DNA of 64,000 bases, taken from the NCBI GenBank assembly GCA_026214975.1, contig CM047808.1, positions 61,778,583 through 61,842,582 on the forward strand, read 5' to 3'. The translations under genes and the position numbers were made by a program. Of this stretch, positions 57,804-64,000 are shown one piece after another. The first letter of the stretch is position 1. Every line of letters starts with the position of its first letter. The DNA comes from Gentiana macrophylla (taxonomy: Eukaryota; Streptophyta; Magnoliopsida; Gentianales; Gentianaceae). A model generated the notes under the pieces. The model was not told the origin of the DNA. It made no database searches and was given only the letters and a program-made list of their open reading frames with translations.

Positions 57804-59152
57804 CTAGTTGACAAAAGGTGCAAACCAAGGGCTACCCTCCTTACCAACTTTCAGAAAGTTACCTTTCTTAACCGGAAGAAGGGTGTCTATTGAAAAAACT
57901 TGCTCATGCGGGAAAGAATCATTTATCTCCCTTTGTGCCTTAACCAACTCCTCACTAAGCTCCATAGGACTCAGATGGTCCGCTACGACATTATCACACC
58001 CTTTCCTATCACGGATTTCTAGATCAAACTCTTGCAAGAGCAAAATCCACCTCAAGAGGCGGAGCTTGGCATCTTGTTTGGCAAAGAGGTAACGCAAGGT
58101 AGCATGATCCGTGTGCACAACTACACGAGAGCCTACAAGATGAGACCGAAACTTATCAAACGGAAAGACGACCGCTAAAAGCTCTTTTTCAGTGGTGGTG
58201 TAGTTTTGTTGGGCTGGATTCAAAGTATGACTAGCATAGGCAATCGGCTTGAAAATTTTATCGATCTTTTGACCGAGGACCGCACCAACTGCGGTGTCAC
58301 TTGCATCACACATCAACTCAAATTCTTGATCCCATTTCGGGGCAACAAAGATAGGAGCGGATACAAGCAATTGCTTGAGCAACAAGAATGCCTCAATGCA
58401 AGCTTGGTCGAAATCAAACGGGACGTCTTTTCCAAGAATAAAGGTAAGAGGACGGGCTATTTTCGAGAAATCCTTAATGAACCTACGATAGAACCCCACA
58501 TGGCCTAGAAAACCCTAAGAGTCTTTAGGTTAGTGGGCATAGGAAGCTTAGCTATCGCTTCAACCTTTGCCTTATCAACTTCTATACCCTTACTAGATAT
58601 CTTATGCCCTAAGACTATCCCTTCCGTGAACATCAAGTGACACTTCTCCCAATTTAGCACCAAATTCGTCTCCTCACATGTACTCAACACCTTTTCTAGA
58701 TTATCTAGACACTCCTCAAAGGAATCACCAAAAACGCTAAAATCATCCATAAAGACTTCTAAGAATCTCTCAATCATATCTACAAATATGGCAACCATGC
58801 ATCGTTGGAATGTCGTGGGTGCATTACACAACCCGAACGGAATTCTACGGAAGGCAAAGGTGCCGTAAGGACAAGTGTAGGTAGTCTTTTCTTGGTCCTC
58901 TAAGGCCACATGTATTTGGTAATACCCACTAAACCCATCAAGAAAGCAATAATAAGCATGACCACTCAATCTTTCTAACATTTGATCAACAAAAGGGAGG
59001 GGGAAATGATCTTTACGGGTTTTGTCATTCAATTTACGATAATCAATACAAATTCTATGACCACTTACCAAACGCATAGGCACCGCCTCACCTTTGTCAT
59101 TGATTTCAACGGTCATGCCTCCATTCTTTGGTACCACTTGAGTGGGGCTCAC
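57804..59152 (-). pseudogene. Athila C reverse transcriptase and RNase H (one frameshift)
   Basis: The polymerase block 59152-58505 runs from TQVVPKNGGM through RICIDYRKLNDKTRKDHFPLPF (first catalytic Asp follows in YCFLDGFSGYYQI), YGTFAFRRIPFGLCNAP and the FMDD box at 58742-58753 to VLGHKISSKGIEVDKAK. A one-base shift near 58507 leads to [17 protein letters not shown] and the RNase H part (58499-57804), with [41 protein letters not shown] and [12 protein letters not shown]. Apart from that break and a TAG at 59153-59155 the sequence is well kept, so C is younger than A. Confidence 0.92.
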
Positions 59153-60056
59153 CTACTTCCTATCCGAGATGGCATAACTGATCCCAAGCTTTAGCATTGT
59201 GACCACATCCTTCCTCACAACCCCTTGGAGGTGTGGATTGAGCCTTCTTTGAGCTTGCCTCACCGGCTTCGCTCCATCCTCTAGAATAATCTTGTGTTGA
59301 CAAATGGTAGGACTTATGCCCTTGAGGTCACACATCTTCCACCCAAAAGCACGCTTGTGCTTCTTAAGCATTTTCACCAATTCCTTTTCCTGCAAGGCCG
59401 TTAGTGTAGCAGAAATAATCAAAGGAAGTAAATCATCATTCTCAAGAAAAACATACTTCAAATGAGGTGGAAGCGGCTTCATTTTCAAGTCATTCGGTGG
59501 GTCTTCAATTGATGGCTTCTCAAGTTCCCCTTCAAGACCAAGATCAATCTTCTCGGTCCATTTTTCACCCACGAAAGCCGTCTCTTCTAGCTCCCTCGCT
59601 TCACTTTCCAACTCTTCCTCTTCATTGAGCTCCGTACTCGCTCTTGCCATGCATTCATCGGGCTTTTCTTTATATTCCAGCATTTCAACATGTTCCGAAA
59701 CGCAAGAATATATAGCATCAACAGATAACAGTCCTCGGTACTTTCCTTAGGATGTTTCATGGCCTTGTAAACATTTACCGCGACTCTTTCCTCTCCAACT
59801 CGCAAGGTAATCTCTCCGCTCGCAACATCTATCAAGGTCCTTTCCGGTGTTCAAAAAGGGACGTCCTAACAAAAAAAGGTGTTTTGGAGTCCATCTCCAT
59901 ATCTATTACCACGAAATCTACCGGGAAGGCAAACTTATCCACTTTAACAATGACATCCTCTATCACTCCCATAGGCTCCCTAATCGACCTATCCGCCATT
60001 TGAAGGGTCATCCCCGTTGGCTCCAACACTCCTAGGTCAAGGCATTCATATATAGC
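59153..60056 (-). pseudogene. Athila C protease C-terminus and protease-polymerase linker, truncated by element D
   Basis: From 60056 the frame reads YECLDLGVLEPTGMTLQMADRSI, then VIEDVIVKVDKFAFPVDFVVIDM. That is the C-terminal half of the retroviral-type aspartic protease; the active-site Asp lies on the far side of the D insertion and is not in the window. A shift at an A-run near 59870 leads to MIDVASGEITLRVGEERVAVNVYKAMK. The linker 59683-59153 (FLENDDLLPLIISATL, GISPTICQHKIILEDGAKPVRQAQRR) reaches the polymerase and stops at TAG 59153-59155, where Athila proteins normally have Trp. Confidence 0.88.
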
Positions 60057-61636
60057 TGTCACGGATTTTATCAACACGAAATAAACAAGTAATAATCCGG
60101 TTAACCTCAAGTATAAGGATCGTAGTAATAGCGGTTAATGCCGGTCGATCTTACGGGGAACTAAGCGATTGCGATTTCTAGTTTTATCTAACTAACCTAT
60201 GTCACGATTACTAAGCTAAATAGCGGATAAAAGCCGAGCGAAATACTGAAAATTAAACTTAACTAAAACATAAAAGCGGGACGAGAAGAGATGATCTAAA
60301 GCCAGGAAAGATACGAGGCTGCGAACCAATTTAAACTAACTAATCTAAGATGCGAGATAAAAGTAAACTAACTAGACAAATTCAAGCTTTTAAGGATTTA
60401 AATCAAATTTATAACGAGCAAACGAGGATTGATCCACCTATCCAACAAGCATTGATTCCCTATCTCGATTATATTGCAGTTTTATTGAGTTGTGATTCAC
60501 CTCACCTAAACATGAACCCCTAATTCCTTAGAAAGTTCATCTATCAATCTATTATCTTCCGATGTAAGATTAACGCGTTTAATAACCAAAGGTGCAAACT
60601 TTGTGTTTATAATCTAGTAATCAGACCTATTAACTTCCGTTATGATAGATTCGAATTACTATTCTTATTCATGGTGATCTAGGGTTTATTAAGACTTCCA
60701 TCAACAATAAACAATCAACACATGCATATCTTCCGATATAAAAGCAAATTAAACATGAATAAGCATGAATAAGAAACAACCTTTATTAAAAACTCACAGT
60801 ATAATCGAAGAGAAAGCGAAATCAACAATTGTTGGGCGGCTTCACAATACTCGTTTGATGAAGCTTTTAGCCTCTGAACATCCTCGGCAACTCAAATTTG
60901 CGAAGCGATTGCATAAAAAGTAACTAGTGTTTAATCTAAACTAAGAGCATAAAAATAGGAATAAAAGATGAAAACGCAGCCTAAAGCCGCCCCTAGGTCT
61001 AGGGTTTTGAATAATGAGTGTATGATTATCTTTTGTGGAAAAGCGACCCGACTATATATAGATTTCAAAGTCGGTTACGCTAAGTCGGCCACGGACGCCC
61101 GTCTGAAAACCTTGAGCGCCCGTCCACTCCTCAATAAAACTTGAATCGGGCGAGTCATGACCAGGCCGCTCGTCCACCCAGCGTCCACTCCAGCGTCAAA
61201 CTTCACGAATCAAAGATGACATCACGGGCCTTTCGTTCAATTACATCAGGCGCCCGTCCTTTTGGGCGGAGAGTGCAGACGCCTTGATTTGATATGATCG
61301 ATTTTGAATTATTGATCTTTATCTCTTTTCTTCTTGTCAATTCCTTCATTATCTCTTTTATCATCATATATTTCGACTCTTATCTCTTTTTGATCATCTC
61401 TTGAGCATCAAACACGTATCTATAACACATAAAAACATCATAAAAGCGTAATAATGTCCAAATAATCATAAAATCATATTTAAAACACATAAATCAACCT
61501 ATTTTGCGATTAACTCTTCTAAAATATCATTTACTCAATATTTTCATTAAACACATGTTTCTTATGCAATTCCATACAAATATGGGAAAATTATCATAGA
61601 ATATAGCGTTATAAACCGTATAAATTCACCTTAACA
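60057..61636 (-). repeat. 3' LTR of Athila D
   Basis: 1580 bp, plus strand TGTCACGGATT...CCTTAACA. Length and layout parallel LTR A (1583 bp). It shares CAAGTATAAGGATC near the left end and CCTTAACA at the right. The left edge cuts the coding frame of C. Confidence 0.88.
61048..61259 (-). promoter_or_regulatory. Candidate LTR D promoter: TATA box, two DRE/CRT cores, GACGCCCGTC array
   Basis: On the minus strand the order is: GGACGGGCGCC-type motifs (61248, 61164, 61114, 61093), GCCGAC (61084-61089), ACCGAC (61070-61075), then CTATATATAG (about 61050-61061). This is the same order and spacing as in LTR A. Confidence 0.55.
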
Positions 61637-63064
61637 ACTCCCCACACTTAAGCTTTTGCTCGTCCGAGCAAAACAAAACAAAAGTTAGGCTCGAGAGAAA
61701 AGCAGCATCTAGCGTGCATAACACATATCAATAAATCGAAGTTCACCCTTGTGCGTGTGCATAGCCATAATAAACTTCCACTATATCAAACTCGAGAAAC
61801 TCAAAGCAAAACCAGCTAATACCCCCTTGTAGACTAGTAATAAAGGACACTCATAAGATGCACCTACAAGCGTGATATATCCCGAAAAGAATGATCGAAT
61901 ATATCTAGGGCCTTTACGACATACTCGAGAGGATAATCCACAACATATCATCGTCGGTTTCTTTGGGGATAAGATGAGCGATAACTTAGTCTTATATACA
62001 TTTCATAACACTTTATCAGTTGATTTAACTTTTCACTTAAAACACACATCGAGAATGAGCTCTTGCCTGTCATAGCGAGAATAGGACATTTCGAGATAAT
62101 ACCTACCTTACTCCAATCATAAGGCGACTTCTTACACGGTATGTCGTGAGCTTTTAGTCATCATAGTGGTATAGGACATCGTGGTATACCTACCTCACTC
62201 AAATCATCGACTAGCTTCCGACACACCCAATAATTCTTCATATTCTACTTTTCAACTTTTTCATTTGACAATAAGTTACGTGTTACTTATCACATTCAAA
62301 CCTTAGATATTCACGATTATATCATACTTGGATCTAAATACAAACTATCATAAATCTCACGATATATCGTAGCACTAAGCACATGACTTACGAGAAAATC
62401 AAAAACCACTAATCCAAAAGGGTATAACTTTATAAATTAGCTCATCATTCACTATGGCTCGTGAAAAATAGTGTCGGGTGAAACATCTAACTTACCAAAT
62501 ATATGATACATTGAATCAGAATCGCTACTCTAGGGACAAAACAAAAACAACGATTGTCGGAAAATTTCAAAAATTTTAGCTCATTTGCATAGAAACATTA
62601 CGAATTAAGCAAATGTGTAGATACATATCGAAACATTCCCCCCCACACTTAAAAAGCAACATGTCCTCATGTTGTGCAAAAGCGAAAAAAAAAAAAAAAA
62701 AAAAAAAGGAAAAGACTTAGGTGATTTAAATCGAAACTCGAATCGTTGGTCGGGCGGAGCCTTCATAATGATATCAAGAATGCGTAACCGGACAATATAG
62801 ATACACTGCACGTCTTAGACAACATGGAACCATCTCGGGAAAGCGGGAGTCATACCAACATGAAAAGAGATATCAAAAATGAAGATAAAGCAAAGTGATA
62901 GCCACGCAATACATCGAGAAAGTTGAAACACAGTTGAAATGAAAATGCGCGCGCCTTATGGCTTACATGATCCATCGAAAATAAATAGTAACAAAATCAA
63001 AATTACAACGAACCTTATAAGTAAAAATGTCAATACAAAACAACCAACGTGAAAATAGACAAAT
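61637..63064 (-). other. Polypurine tract and 3' non-coding tail of Athila D
   Basis: The polypurine tract (sense AAGTGTGGGGAGT) abuts the LTR. A perfect 9-bp inverted repeat TTTTGCTCG/CGAGCAAAA follows at 61654-61673. A second tract at 62638-62650 has its own stem-loop at 62656-62675. A run of 23 A lies at 62685-62707. No ORF; 62030-62230 matches 300-520 of element A. Confidence 0.8.
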
Positions 63065-64000
63065 AAGATCAAGGTTGGCTCGAGCATGAATCATCAATTT
63101 GGGGGATCGGAGGAGGGTCGGAAGGTGGTTCCGTAGCCAGTGCCGCGTCGGTGCTCCTCATCGAAGATGACTCGAGAGTCGTGTAGAACATCCGCAATGA
63201 CTGCTGCTCAATCTCATCGACAAAGAGATAATCAGCGGGCTCGGATTGAAGATTACATCGTCCCTCGGTTGCCGGCCCTCACGGATGCTGAAGAATTGTC
63301 AAAATGTTGTTACGTGCATCCCGAATATCACCGAGCCACTCCGGAAACTATTTGCCATGCTTAACCGCATCGGCGGCGGGAGATAAAGGAGGAAGGAGGA
63401 TGCACGAGGCGTTGCCGATGAACCAGGCTCGGAGGTGCCTCCGGCTCGAAATGTCGAGGGCTTACTCTTTCCCCTTTGTAAAGGCCTTGGGTTCTTCGGC
63501 TTATGATCGCCCCAAACTTCAGGCACACGGCATCGAGGCACAAGCGTGGATCAAATGAGGGGCGATCAAGCTCCGTGTATAAACCTTACGATTGATCGAG
63601 ATCTCGTCATACAATGCATCCCACATCCACATTCAAGCCAAATGTCAGCGCATACAACATGCCGGAGTCACTATATGAAAATGTGTCAAGTTGTTCTTAG
63701 GCAACAACCGACTACTGAATGAATCGACCTTTGGACCTTTCAATCCTCCGTCCAGTCGTGGTAACCAACTCCTTCCGGTCTCCTCCCGGTCTCAGCGTCG
63801 AGGCCACATCCGGGCAAACTCTCGATCTCAACTCCTCCAAAGGATCTGTCCCAAACTGCTGTCATGCACAATCTCCTCCTTATAATCCCGACCCTCGAAA
63901 GCCGCTAAGTTGTATTTACGATTAATCACCTCCGGTGTAAAGGGAACTTCTACCCCTCGAACCACGACTACCTTTGTCCCAAGTCGGTTTCGAGCAGTTT
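63065..64000 (-). pseudogene. Athila D extra ORF, C-terminal part (broken, continues off window)
   Basis: In shifting frames the minus strand encodes VRGVEVPFTPEVINRKYNL and AAFEGRD (about 63980-63890), and NRLLPKNNLTHFHI (about 63715-63670). These match VRGVNFPWSVKAINDYYRIP and NHLLPKDNITHFHI of the element C ORF in order. The assignment to the PF20167-type plant transposon protein domain follows from that match. Downstream to about 63065 the sequence is degraded and GC-richer. Several frameshifts; no function can be expected from this copy. Its N-terminal half lies beyond the right edge of the window. Confidence 0.6.

Larger units (their letters stand above)
50773..60056 (-). mobile_element. 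Athila element C, 5' part removed by element D
   Basis: Minus-strand element with 3' LTR (50773-52491), polypurine tract with stem-loop, extra ORF (53734-55559), intact-looking integrase frame, RNase H, reverse transcriptase and part of the protease. Its 5' part (gag, leader, 5' LTR) would lie to the right beyond the D insertion, outside the window. Family signature FMDDFSVFGDSF is Athila type. Confidence 0.9.
60057..64000 (-). mobile_element. Athila element D, 3' part (continues beyond the window)
   Basis: Minus-strand element inserted in the protease region of C. Visible are its 3' LTR, polypurine tract with stem-loop, non-coding tail matching that of A, and the end of an extra ORF homologous to that of C. 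The five bases before the LTR (ATAGC, 60052-60056) should recur at the far end of D, outside the window. Confidence 0.88.

Noticed and set aside
1..64000. CRISPR array, bacterial operon, phage or rRNA cluster
   Set aside because: No regularly spaced repeats, no ribosome-binding-site organised gene strings and no rRNA segments; all long coding stretches are plant retrotransposon proteins.

Overview
This is intergenic DNA of a plant, most likely a eudicot, made almost entirely of nested transposable elements. The lineages are all plant-type: Athila Ty3/gypsy elements with a tRNA-Asp-type primer site, Sirevirus-like and Ale-like Ty1/copia elements, plant L1-like LINEs with a DUF4283 first ORF, a LARD, a TRIM and a CACTA-type terminus. 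There are no bacterial or viral operons, no rRNA or tRNA genes and no intact host gene. The only candidate host sequences are a two-exon fragment (20172-20487, minus) and a small membrane-protein-like ORF (21515-21796, plus).

Layout, left to right. (1) 1-18772, minus: a degenerate Athila element (A). Its 5' LTR is 17190-18772 and its 3' LTR lies just left of the window. A complete 9.1-kb LARD (B, 5712-14826) with 1.84-kb LTRs and a GCTTT target duplication sits between its gag and protease. (2) 18773-20171: remnants of a copia LTR and a chromovirus-like LTR. (3) 20172-23050: low-copy-looking DNA with the possible exons, a CACTA end and a CTCGAG-rich MITE-like repeat. (4) 23051-23519: a TRIM cluster with a run of 23 G. 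(5) 23527-50772, plus: an old LINE (K) cut by three insertions: a solo Athila-like LTR (E), an Ale-like copia element (F, 28160-33032, duplication TTGCA) and a Sirevirus-like copia element (G, 33462-50269, duplication ATGTT). A second full-length LINE (H, 33572-39374, minus) lies inside G's left LTR. (6) 50773-60056, minus: a second Athila element (C) with an intact-looking integrase frame and an extra ORF downstream of pol, truncated in its protease by (7) 60057-64000, minus: a third Athila element (D), of which the 3' LTR, 3' UTR and part of the extra ORF are visible.

Insertion order can be read from the junctions: K before E, F, G and C; G before H; C before D; the copia LTR remnant before A; A before B. 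F is young by its LTRs (2 differences in 325 bp), yet its coding frame is broken.

The most interesting signals are regulatory. The Athila LTRs carry arrays of a short near-palindromic CG-centred motif upstream of a TATA box, and the motif differs in each family. In LTRs A and D two dehydration-responsive-type RCCGAC cores lie between array and TATA. In element C the same array-plus-TATA module recurs between integrase and the extra ORF, suggesting a separate promoter for that ORF. Polypurine tracts in these elements are paired with small stem-loops.
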